Assembly: GCA_013365365.1 (NCBI GenBank)
Contig: JABVXU010000198.1
Coordinates: forward strand, 1 to 64,000
DNA from: Cruorifilaria tuberocauda
Lineage: Eukaryota > Nematoda > Chromadorea > Rhabditida > Onchocercidae
Length of the DNA: 64,000 bases
Direction of reading: 5' to 3'
Shown: positions 39,024 to 50,300 of the stretch, in pieces
Layout: each line of letters begins with the position of its first letter
Position numbering within the stretch: position 1 is the stretch's first letter
Notes under the pieces: generated by a model
What the model was told of the DNA's origin: nothing
The model's input: only the letters and a program-made list of their open reading frames with translations
The model's database searches: none
Program-made: the position numbers and the translations under genes

Positions 39024-39781
39024 TCAATCGGTGAAGTTGCATTTATTCAAAATGATTTTGAATTTTGATACAAGCATACGAATACACGCACGTATCATGT
39101 TAACGTTGAAGTGATATTCGTCAGCTTCATCCCAAGAAGTGATTGGATATTTAAGAAAACCGATGAGTCTCCGCAACTGTTATCAACTGATCGTTTCTCT
39201 GTGATCCCGACTTATAACAATTGTCATTTCGTCAATAGTTGGAGCACCGAATATCCGCACGTGTCCCCCAGCAAGCGTCTTGTCAGCATGGATAACAATC
39301 TTGCTTGCATCATCTAAATTGCTGTTTTGAACAATCGTACTAAATTATTGTTTCGTGAAGAAGCTGTCGTAATTGAGAAAAGTTGCATCTTTTTAGGTTG
39401 GAAGAAATCCGCAGCATATTGTTGTATTACTAATGAAATACATTGGTAGTGATTACGTTGATCGTCTTGAGACGAAGGCAGAGAGCAAGCTTTATAGATA
39501 AGTTTGAAAGTGGATTGGCTGAATTGAGTTCTTCGGCTTCTGCGCCCAACGACGTACTTATAAAGATAGATTGTATTTTCTAATGTTAGATGACAAAGTT
39601 TTGGTTCGGCGGTATAACCGGCAAGCAAAGTTTTTCGACTCTGACAATTCTCAAAGTCGAAATGTTTAAACATTTCCGGTGATAAATACATTTCTTTCGT
39701 TTCTCCATTAAACTTCAGAAGGTACGGACCTAAACTATAATCATTAGATGAGTTGTATCGCAACCCGAGGTATAGTTTACA
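39024..39781 (-). pseudogene. Degenerate Helitron protein, N-terminal part
   Basis: Reading from 39781 downward, an open frame of about 155 codons ends with LVRLFKTAI and a TAG. The frame one base away then continues with KIVIHADKTLAGGHVRIFGA, PTIDEMTIVI, two stops, and then KYPITSWDEADEYHFNVNM. These are the successive conserved blocks that precede the HUH nuclease domain in Helitron Rep/helicase proteins. The nuclease and helicase parts are not present. A frameshift and at least two stops show that it is a dead copy. The part before LVRLFKT is only loosely similar (KLIYKACSLP resembles the usual IYH-GSL block). Confidence 0.72.
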
Positions 39782-40276
39782 AATTCATTAATTGCAAGCA
39801 TATCTTCTCATTTAGCTTAATCTTTTGATTTATATTAATGGTGAATAATATTTAGGTTTTTCAAAAGTCATTTTCACAGTATGATATCGATATAAATTAT
39901 ATTTTCAAAGTACAGGCATAAATTATATTTCCGAGCATAGCTATATTTACTTCTTCCCAGTTTTAAATTTGTATTAAATAAGTCAAATTCCAGTATTAGA
40001 TTTGGGGTATCGCCTGAAGCAATATAGTGGGGAAAGATATTTGATAAAGTCTCAGAGAATGAATCATAATTATAGGAATAAATTAATGGATGGTAGTGAT
40101 TGCAAGAATTGTTAAGAACTTCTGAGGTGTTGACTTTTGCGTGTATCTTTCCTGTGATTTCATTAAGTCGGTATGCAACATTACTGAAACAATGCTATGC
40201 TTCTGACTGCATTACAGATTAAACAATGCAAATTAACGATTACTAACAAGGATTATCTTATCATATTTTCCCTTCC

Positions 40277-40555
40277 TTAGTGTTGCTTGCGCTCTTCCAC
40301 TGTTAAATTAACGCTTCCGGTGTCTTCAAATGATTTCGAGTCGAGAAATCCTCGTCGTATCGATAGTGAGACCTTTTTGCAGTGCATCTTCTGAATGGTG
40401 AGACTTTTACGTATACGTACTGTTCTTTGGCGACACGTGAACAAAGGATCGTCTACACGTATGAGAAATAAATAGTGAGTGGCTAGTCTTGAAGATAAGC
40501 AAGAAATGGAGTGGTCTTTTACATCTTCCCGCTTCAGCTGATAAGAGTAATGCAA
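40277..40555 (-). pseudogene. Possible further fragment of the Helitron remnant
   Basis: An open frame of 92 codons, higher in G+C than its surroundings, lies about 500 bp upstream (minus strand) of the Helitron blocks. It is Arg/Lys-rich (TVRIRKSLTIQKMHCKKVSL) and ends NLTVEERKQH. Its position and basic composition fit the poorly conserved N-terminus of Helitron proteins, but I see no diagnostic motif. It may instead be an unrelated exon. Confidence 0.3.
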
Positions 40556-40560
40556 ATCTT

Positions 40561-41950
40561 AATCACTGGAATCAAAATGAATTGATAATACGATTAGTTG
40601 TTATTAGATAGATCTCTCAATATTTCAATTGAACAAGTTATGATTTAACTTAAATTAAAATTCATATAAAATGATTTGAATTAATCATTCATGATATAAA
40701 TGAGATTAATGAAATGTTACAAAATTTCAAGTTCTGAAAATTTTTTTGTTTCGCTTTTGATTAAATGTTTTGATAGTTTTGATTAAATGTCGTTTCATTT
40801 CTTCAGTTAATAATATCAATATCGTCAAATATAACAAATTGCGTTTTATTTGTTATTTATTTGTTAATTTACTGAATTTGTGTGAGGAAAAAATTTCAAG
40901 TTAACTTAAATTTATTGTTCTCTTTCTGAAATTGCTGCAAATAAAGAAAATTTCTTCAAAGATCAATCTGATAGGAATGAAATAAACTTATCCATTTTTG
41001 CTTGTAAGGAAATATCAGGTCATTCTCCGCGTGTAATATACGTGAATTACGCACAAAATTTTATTTTCATATGCTTTTGCATTGAGATTAAGGTTGTAAA
41101 TTATCGTACATCCCTACTAATTTGGCATATATATCGGCCTTGTTTTTACAACTTCTTTTACGAATTTCTGCATCATTGAAGAAGACAATAAAGTAAAGAA
41201 CTTGATTCTCATGTTTCACGTTGTACTTAATCACGTTAACGTATATGGAAATAAGCTAGAGGATGTAATTGTTATCTGGAGAATTTGAATTTAATTTTAA
41301 AAATTTCAAAAGATAAGATGATAATTTTCATTATGACTCCATCATGGTCTCGTTTTTAACCAAAACCATAAACATAAACAGATTCGTCACCTTGATTACC
41401 GGCTGAATAATTCATGAAGTTATGGTCTATAAAAATTAGCGAATGCTTTCTCCGGTGTTATTGGTATTTTCTATTATATCTTTGGAATTATTCTAAGCTA
41501 TAAATTCTACTTTATGCTCTTTTTATACATTCTACGTTACATCAGAATTTGCTGGAGAAGATTGTTAAACTTTTCCAAATACTGAACAGCAGAGTAACGC
41601 TAAATATTTTGTTTACGTTCTTCCTATAATGCAGCTAAAGTTATGCTCTGCTAAAATCTTTCTAAGTCCATTATATTTATGGTTTTTTTGAAATTTTTTT
41701 GGTTCTCGTTCATTTTGTTTGGGACGGTTGATGTCATGTAATAACGAAACATAACTGCATATCTCGAGCAGTGCGTTATGAATTTGTTTAGAAAGTGAAG
41801 TTTTCTTGATTTTCAATAGCTGTTAATAAATTCGGCGTTATATACTTATAGTCGTGATGCTATTAATATGTGGTACTATATGGTCTCTCAAATTGTATAT
41901 TATTTTTCACGTCGTAATATTCGTTTAATAGGAATTCTTCTTGCTACACG
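40561..41950. other. Intergenic DNA between the Helitron remnant and the next gene
   Basis: AT-rich sequence with no supported gene. A minus-strand frame at 41613-41823 (LLKIKKTSLSKQIHNALLEI and onward, about 70 codons) follows an acceptor-like TTATTAACAG. It may be an exon or an ancient coding fragment, but I found no second exon for it. The promoter of the 724-residue protein gene should lie at the right end. Confidence 0.45.
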
Positions 41951-44900
41951 ATGTTTCAACCGATGAAAACGTCCACCATTTCCAAGACTGTTAGTTTAAT
42001 TCTAGAAAAGTTGCTAGTGAATTTGTTAGATTGAAAAAGTTGGCAGAAATATGATAATGAATGTCAGTTGACAAAATGAGAGAAAAATAGGAATCAAATT
42101 AGGAATTATAGTTTTTAAGAAATTTAGGTGCAACTTCATATATTAATGACGACATTTATGTTTAAAGTTTTAGAATCAGCTGAGACGTGATGTAAAACTG
42201 ATGCAAGAAATGGAACAAGAAACAGCGAAAATTCTGAGTCCATTATTTAATGATACTGTTTGGCTGAATAGAGCGTACTTGTTGTTGAAGGTGATTATTT
42301 CTAAAGATGGAGTGAATATTATAGAGTATAAAAATACATTTTGATTGCATATGCTCTTCAAAAAAATTAGGTACAGTGGAGCCCTTTTGATAGGAAATGG
42401 TTCAGAGTTAGCTTTATAATATCTCGAAATACTATTAGTAAAAGTTTGTCAGAATTTTTGACTTTTATTTTCAGGGACAGAATTTACCGGAAAGCGAAGG
42501 ACGTTTCAAAACTTTAGTTTTGGTATTGAATGGGCGAATAAGACATTCGTTAAAGCTTTTATTCGATGCTGGAACTTTGCACACTGCCAAAGTATTCAGC
42601 TATATAATTGAGTGAGTTGTTCTTCGTCCCATTACTTCATAGAAGAAAGAATTTGGAATGAATGTGTTTTAGAATGATTTGGGATAATGTGCTACGCTAC
42701 TTACTTAAAATTTCTAAAATATCATAGTAACAGCACAACCGAAATGAAGAAAGAAAGAAATAGAGCAAATATATTTAGTACTTGCTTATTTCATTACAGA
42801 TTAGACATCTTAATTAGGGAAGTAATGGAACTTCCTCGCACTCCATCTTTGGACCACTTTCAGTCGTTTGCTAAAGGTATTTTGTTCCGAAGTGTCGGCG
42901 ATACATTCCTTCTCCTCCACAACATAGTAATATTATTGGTTCTATTTTTATTTTTTTTTATTTCTTACTTTCCTTTGAATGACTATATTTATCTTAGGTT
43001 AAACAGAAGGAATCGATCTCATATGCAACAGCGCTATCATTTCATTCTGTGGTTCTTTTTTTTTTTAAATTATTTGTTCCAGGAAAAAGGAAACAGGATG
43101 TATGAAGAGTTGGCATTTATCAGTTACTCGATCGCTTACGATATTTTTTACAAAGCATCACCCGTATCACCGATACTTGCTGCTATCTTTGTGCTTGAGA
43201 CGTTCATATTACGTACACTTCTACAACATTTCAGTAGGGTCAAAATATCCAACATTAATACGCAGCTGGTATATTACTCATTCTGTAGTTCATAAAATTA
43301 TTAAGTTGATCTTATTTCCTGAAATTTTATGCATAACTATGCGTAAAATATTGAAAGATATTATCATTCGAAATGGATTATTTTTATTCGGAAATTGAAA
43401 TGAGAATGAATATGTTGCGAAGTGTTATATGAATCAGTGTTGGTGCATTTTAGGTTGGAGAACGTTTGTATACTGCTTGTAATGGTGTTTCTACATCACG
43501 TTCTAAATCATTCATGGTTTCGATAAATTCGATGCCAAGCACTTATGAAACACATGGTGTAGAACAGAACAAAGTCAGCAGTGAGGATTTCTTTTATCAT
43601 TTTTTTTAGTTTTTTTTTCATATTTACGATATTATAATTTGAATTTCGTTCAAATTTTTTGGTACACTCCTTCAAATAATAGTTTTTTGAAATCATTTTC
43701 TTTTTATTTCTGATATTTTTGCAACAAATATTTGCAAAGTTTGAATGTTTAGATTTGCTTTATTGATTATATCATTTAGTCTCATTAGATTATACAAATT
43801 TTCGTTCCTATTGAAAACTTCATCTTTATTATGCATTTAATTCTGTCTGTTCAGTTTTAAATCTTTCAGGATTGATTATATTGGCGGATAAAAATGATTT
43901 CTTAATTAATTTGTTATGGTTGCTAGCTTACAGCAGTGATATACGTGATAACGGTGAGTGATGTTGAATTTGAGATAAGAAAGTTCGTATCAGTTGATTT
44001 ATGAGTTATGGACTATAATTTCTCATCAGCTTCAGCTTCATTCTTGGATCTTTTCTTGAAAAATATACCTGCTGGAGCTTCTGATGATGATGATCTACAA
44101 TCATTTACATTGTCGTCACTCAATAGAATGGATGCAAAAGTACGTTCAGAATCTTTATTTGAAACCATGGTTGTAATTTTATTACATGATTAAATGCTTT
44201 GTGAATACTTTTCTGATTATGCAATTGATTTAGGTGCTACTGCTAGGAGCAGCGAAGTGGTCGGAGTTGTGCACATCTCGTGGGCAGAAATGTGGCACTT
44301 TCACTTTAGGTATTTTGCCACCGTTAGCATTTGCACAGCCCAGTTATATGATGCTCAATTTCTGGAATCTACTAATGTCTTTCATCAGTAAGGAAATACG
44401 GTGAGAAATTCTCAATGTTTTCATCTGATATATATTTTACCAGTAGAAGCGCCTTTATCTAATAATTTTTTCTTGTCTTCTTCAAATTTTATCTGAGTAA
44501 ATGGTAATAATGTAATAATACTAAATCACTGATGATTCATGTAAAAGTCAACTAAACTAATATAAAAGAACTGAAAATATTGCTTGATGGATTAAAGACG
44601 AAAAGATGAGCCATCTATGCTTGACAAGTACATAAATTAGATGAATTTATTGTTGACGACGTTTTCAGGTAGACTTACTGCACATTACTTTTTCCTTTAT
44701 ATTTTCATGTTACCATTTTAGTATTTTATAGTAATTTCCTTCATTTTTAAGAAATACTTCAAGGCAGCTATGCTCTGAGAATGGATTAATAATAGCAGCT
44801 TTGGAAACGTCCAGGCTACGTGGTGAAATTCCTGATGTGCGGATTGTTGACCACGTTCGTAAGTGGCTTGTTGCTAACGGAAAGGCAGTGGGCGACGCGA

Positions 44901-46488
44901 AAGGGAACTGGACCAAATTATACTCTCGTGCATTCATGGATCTCATTAATGGGTATCATAATATTTAACGTTTGGTGTAATAGCATTAAGTATCATTAGA
45001 ACCCACTTTGTTAAACACATTTGCATCGTTTCTTTTTTTCTTCCTTTCTTCTACCAAAGTTATTATTGCTATAGGGCTCATTATGCAAATAAGAGTATCT
45101 CAACAGGAGATTCATTTTTTCCGCCGTTAAACGATGCAGATTACGATATATTTGATGATGTCGAAAAATGTTTTTCTCCTCAGGAGATATCTGTTCCGTA
45201 CAGTTGCTCTAAGAGTGATCCAGTTTTGGATGAGTCCCCAGAATTAAGACAGGTATAGAAGTTTTTTACTTTTTGAAGAAATTGTTATGTATCTGTTGCA
45301 TTGTGCAGACTTTCCTACTTCTGTTTATTTATCATTACTTCCCATAGTTTCAGGTCAGTGTTCAGTCTAGCAGTCAAGCAGGATCTATAAATGATCCGTC
45401 TAATAAACCGAGGAGCTTTTTACAGCGCCTATGTACATCAGCAAAAGCTGTGTTGCCTAGTGAATACAGTAATTCTAATATCTCTGCATGTGCATCTAAA
45501 AATGATAGCATTAGAGCGCTGGAATTAGTTAGCAAGGTAATTCATATACTTTTGTTTTACAGACTGTTAAAACTTTCCGTTTGAATACCTAATAAGTATT
45601 CCTTGACAGGATTATGAAAGGAGGTGGCAAAATGAAGCATCTACAAACTTCGAATTAAATATTTTATCGACTATTACAAAAGAGAAGAAAATCGAAGAGA
45701 ATTTGTATGCAGAAATCAGTAAAATGCAGAACGAGCATGCGTGGGATGTTTGTAGGTGCGAGTTATTATTGATTTATTAGTATTTTTCCAGCCATTGTGA
45801 AAATTCTTAAGATATTGAACGAATATTTATTGTTCAAAATAAATTTTAGGCTCGTGCAGAGGATAAATTCATTAGAAGAAACGGTAAAACGCTATGCGGA
45901 CCAATATACAACCGATTTAGCCGTGTACACTTCAGTATGTCATTTTCCTAGCGAAAAAATTAAAATTCACTTATTTCATTATCCTGTAATCCATCTTTCT
46001 CATTTATTAATTCAAACATTCATTTAAGGTTGAGATCTTATCTTCATTCAAGGGAATTTATTGAATTGTTTCGAAATTTTATGACTGAATGAAAATTTTT
46101 TTAGAAAGCCTATAAGCAAGGTTATAATGATGGTTATTACTCAGCTTTGCAAACAAGCGGTACTTCCATGGATCGTATGGGATCGTATGGGCATACAATT
46201 CCGCCGACATCACAAGCAACAGATTTTTTAGAAAGTCAAGCCCAGAAGTCTTTGGGCATCGAATATTCACATAATTCTGAAGAATGCATTGGTTGTGCTT
46301 CTGAAGAAGGTTCATTTTTTTAACTTAAGCATGATAAATTTGATTTTTATAGGCATTGTTTTTTTCAATTAAAGAATGATCGGCTGTGATTCAGATTTAA
46401 CCAATTTTTTGGTCAAAAATATTTTTTTTCAGAACAAGATCGCTTTTTGAGGATACTAGATAGTTTGGCTGACAGTGACGTTACTTGA
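41951..46488 (+). CDS. Unrecognised large helical protein with C-terminal coiled coil (16 exons, 724 aa)
   Basis: Exons: 41951-42016, 42174-42290, 42475-42611, 42800-42926, 43083-43268, 43454-43580, 43870-43953, 44030-44139, 44234-44400, 44752-44952, 45075-45252, 45354-45536, 45610-45755, 45850-45934, 46105-46309, 46433-46488. All phases agree and all introns are GT-AG. Residues 1 to about 460 are predicted helical and include hydrophobic helices (ELAFISYSIAYDIF, FLINLLWLLAYSS, GILPPLAFAQPSYMMLNFW). About 460-560 is acidic and Ser-rich. About 562-650 is a charged coiled-coil-like segment (ITKEKKIEENLYAEISKMQN), followed by KAYKQGYNDGYYSAL. No signal peptide or catalytic motif is seen. The layout, a helical N-terminal domain then a coiled coil, is typical of trafficking adaptors, but I found no RUN, DENN or FYVE signature. 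Function unknown. The exon model is solid. Confidence 0.85.
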
Positions 46489-47361
46489 AATTGCGATAAA
46501 ATTTAGTCTTTTTGAAAGAAAAGTATATGTGAAGTTATTGATCTCATTGTGACTTCAATCAAACTTGTTATGAGTATTGTATTCTGAAGATTTCTCTTCT
46601 AAAGTTCAGATATCTTCAATATGATTTCTTCTGGGACTTTATTTATTTTTCTTTTAATTTTTGACTTCATGCTAGTGGAATTTGTTTTTCATGAAATTCA
46701 GTAACTTAATTGGAATTAGCTTCATTGTTACGGGATAATTGTGATTACGGTGCCATTGGTTTTGCATTTTTTTATGTACTTTCATTTAGCACTGTTTTCC
46801 ATTGATTATGATTAAACATTAATTTTTATTTCCGTTTAGTGGAAATCCGAGCAAAACATTCTGTTGGATATAGAGTATTGTGAATACTCTGATGCAAGTG
46901 ATCTGTTTATCCTGATTATATTGATAAAGTATATGATTTATGCTTATGTTGTCATCTAAGCAAAAGCTCAAGTACTTTATTACTGAAGTACTCAAATATT
47001 TAATCATTGGTCTTATGCTGCAAGTTGTTTTATAACATGAAATTAAAACAACTTTATATGGATTTTTGAAGCCTAACTGAACGAATTCTTTAGTCGCCAG
47101 TATTTCTAGTGAAATGTTTGATTGAACTTTCAATCTTTTTAATTTAAAGGAACTAGTATCATCTAACTATAACCTAACATTTTCTGCAAATTAAAACGAG
47201 AAGGTGTTGGATGTTTGCTTGTATGTTATACACACTTATTGTTCGTGCACAAAGGTACGTTCTATCTGGAAGTTTATATTTTACAGAAAAACTGCCGACA
47301 AAATGATTTATAGAATCTCTTTCCATGCGGTCTATTAACTATCTCAATTTGGTATTGTGCT
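46489..47361 (+). other. Intergenic gap before swp-1
   Basis: 873 bp of AT-rich sequence between the stop of the 724-residue protein gene and the swp-1 start, both on the plus strand. It must hold the 3' untranslated region of the first gene and the promoter or trans-splice site of the second. No exon seen. Confidence 0.5.
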
Positions 47362-50300
47362 ATGAATGCAGAAAATATAAGGCTTTGTCGTAGCGCCAAA
47401 CGACGAGGACCAGACGAAACACAGGTAAGATTTCTGTCTGGAAGAACCCCTGTCTTCTAAACTTTCTGCTTATTATAAATTCGCTTGATATGTCTGTTTC
47501 CGTCCAAATAATTTAAATGCAGATAAAAAAGATTGTTGAACGTGTTTTTCAAAGTATTTAGTTTTTTTACAATCATCAAATGGTATATATTTAACACGCA
47601 CCATTCAGAGCTCGTTTGGTAAATACGAATAAAATGTGATGTTTAGATACAAATTAATTCATATATCATTGACGTTAAATTTCATTTTCGCGGTACCTTG
47701 GATTAAGTTTTGAAATCCTACTACTAAAAGACTTAATATCTGGAAGGAACATTTTTCAAACAAATGAAGAGGTAGTTATCAGCACGATAGAGGAAAGGAA
47801 GAATTAGATTCCGAGAACGACGAATTTGAAAACTAAATGATTTGGTTTTGTCATAGGATAAATTGCTTGTGTTTGGTTATGCATCACGAATATATGCAAA
47901 CGATGGTCGCGCTGAGTGGGTTGCAGAAGAACGACATCTGATATCTCATCCAGCGGATTCACAGTTACTTATTGATAGGTGAGTTAATGGAAGACGTTAA
48001 CTCAGTAATTCACTTTTTATTGTGTACTTCATTCGAAACAGATTGCTGGAAGATGCATGATGAACAGAACTCAATAATTGATGGTATGAATCAGCAATAA
48101 CTATCGGTAGGTTTCATTTAATTTTTTGAAGTGATCTTTTTTTTCATTGTAAATGTTATCCAGATACTATGAATCATTAACTCTTCTTAATAAGTCGGAC
48201 TGTTAAATGACAAGATACAGGAAATGCTATTGTTCTTATCTTTCTGTAATCCTGTGTATCAAGTCACAATGCTCATCGAGAAATGTTAAATGCTGTGTGC
48301 ATTAAGTAGAGTGATGCGAAAGATTATGTAAGTTTGGTACACTGCTAGTTTCAGTTTGGAAAAAAAGTTTGATTAGCATTTCTCATAAAGTATATTGCGG
48401 AGTAGTTCGTCAGGGATTAAAAAAATACTCAGATTTTGCCAGTAATTCTTATTTTGGAACTAAAAGATCCACTTGTGTATTCTCTGAAATCCGATTCATC
48501 CTAGTGGCGTTTCCATGTTACAAACCTTAGCGCCTTATTATTACTGTTGTGTCTTCCGGATGCGGAATAAGGATGGACTTTTTGTTATGGAAAAAAGAAT
48601 ATCATTCATAGTTGGGATGCCTTTTTTCGTAGTTTTGCAAATCAAGTGAAAAATTATTCAATCATGCAGTAAAACATTTAAAAAATTGGACGGATGAATA
48701 AATTTCGGAAGGAATAATGCGAAAAAAAAAATCAAAACAACAGTATTTGAAAGGTAAGCGATTGCTCTCTTGTAGTAGCTTAACAGTTTTTATCTTTTTA
48801 GCAAAAAACTTTTAATTAGTAAATATCAAATGTTCTTCTGCCACATTTCAGGTATGGATGGAGTGCTATACACGCCCAATAGTTTGGGCAGATGGTGGTA
48901 TGTACTTTTCGTAAGTGCGCTATAATTGTGAGATGAATCGTTTTGATGTTATAAGAGGCCCGGTTTGGCTTGGCTTCGAAAAGAAATACCATGGAAGATA
49001 TAGGAACTAAGTTCATATGTTTTGAAATATCTTTCGAAACTTAGTTTCTATGTCTTCACATTGTATTTATTCATCGTCTACACTATCATGTAAAACTCAT
49101 TTCCAGGTATGACTGTCGTTTACATCTTCTAAGTACAGAAGCATTGGACATTGCTTGTATTAGTGGAGAAAATAGTCAAACTGGAATTGGATATGACTGT
49201 CCTACAGAACTTCTTGAAGAGGAAATGTGCGAAGAAGAGCGATACAAGGATATGCACGAGGATATGAAAAGACTTCAACGTAAGATTAAAAAGTTCTTAT
49301 CTATTTATGAAGCGAATTGCAACATGATCTCATCTAAAATAGCGCTTAGGTTAATTTTACTTTGTTTTCTTTTCAAAACTAATTCTATGTTATCGGTGAA
49401 TAAATCATAAGAGATATTTCGTGATTCTTCTTTGTTTGCAGAAGAAGAGCAAGAAAAGCAAAAGCGTGCCGAAGTTGCATTTAATTATGATGAAAATTGT
49501 AAAGAATCGAGTAGTAGTAGTGAAGAGGAAATTGACGAACCATTCCATCCTCCAGAAAATATCAAACTTCCACTCGGCATGAATTTGGTATATCTAGATT
49601 GATGTCATGATTGTTCTAAGCATTAAGAAGTCATTTAAAGAAGTAAAATTTCTCATGAATTATGTGTATTTTTTGACATTTAGGCTACTCCACTTTAGTT
49701 TTGAGAATGATTTGCAGATCTTTATGTTTCCTTCTTTGCTTATAGCGGCGCTAAATTGCACTATAGGAATTATAATATATCGGTTCATCTAAATTGTTTC
49801 ATTTTTTATTTAGCCAGACACAATGAAGCAAAATGCTGTAATAGAGCGGACAGCAACATTTGTCGTTGCACAAGGCCCACAGATGGAAATAGTCATTAAA
49901 GCAAAACAACGCGGAAATCAGGATCAGGTGCTTACTGTTGTATTTGTTCATTTGTTGGTTTAAAATGTACATAATCGGATAGACTGCTCTAACGTTCATC
50001 AAACGATTACTTTTTCAGTTTGGTTTTTTGGAATTTGATCATCCTTTGAATGCTTATTACAAATATATCTCAAAATTAATACGAGAAAAGAAATACGCAC
50101 CAAAACCTCATCTTCCAAAGCGTCGTCCAAAGTTGAAAAAATTAAGACGTTTAGAAGAGGAGAGATTAAAAGAGGAGCAACAAAAGCAAAAAGAGGATGC
50201 AAATATGGGTAACTTTTGTTTTGTTCTGAAAGTGATTCGAAGTTCATTAAATAAACTTCATGGTTGAAGTATTAACGTCTACTTTTTCCTAGTTGGGAAT

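Noticed and set aside
39111..39317. 68-codon plus-strand ORF
   Set aside because: It is the antisense shadow of the Helitron remnant, whose conserved blocks read on the minus strand.
43102..43398. 98-codon plus-strand ORF in another frame of exon 43083-43268
   Set aside because: The phase-0 frame continues smoothly with flanking exons, while this frame does not.
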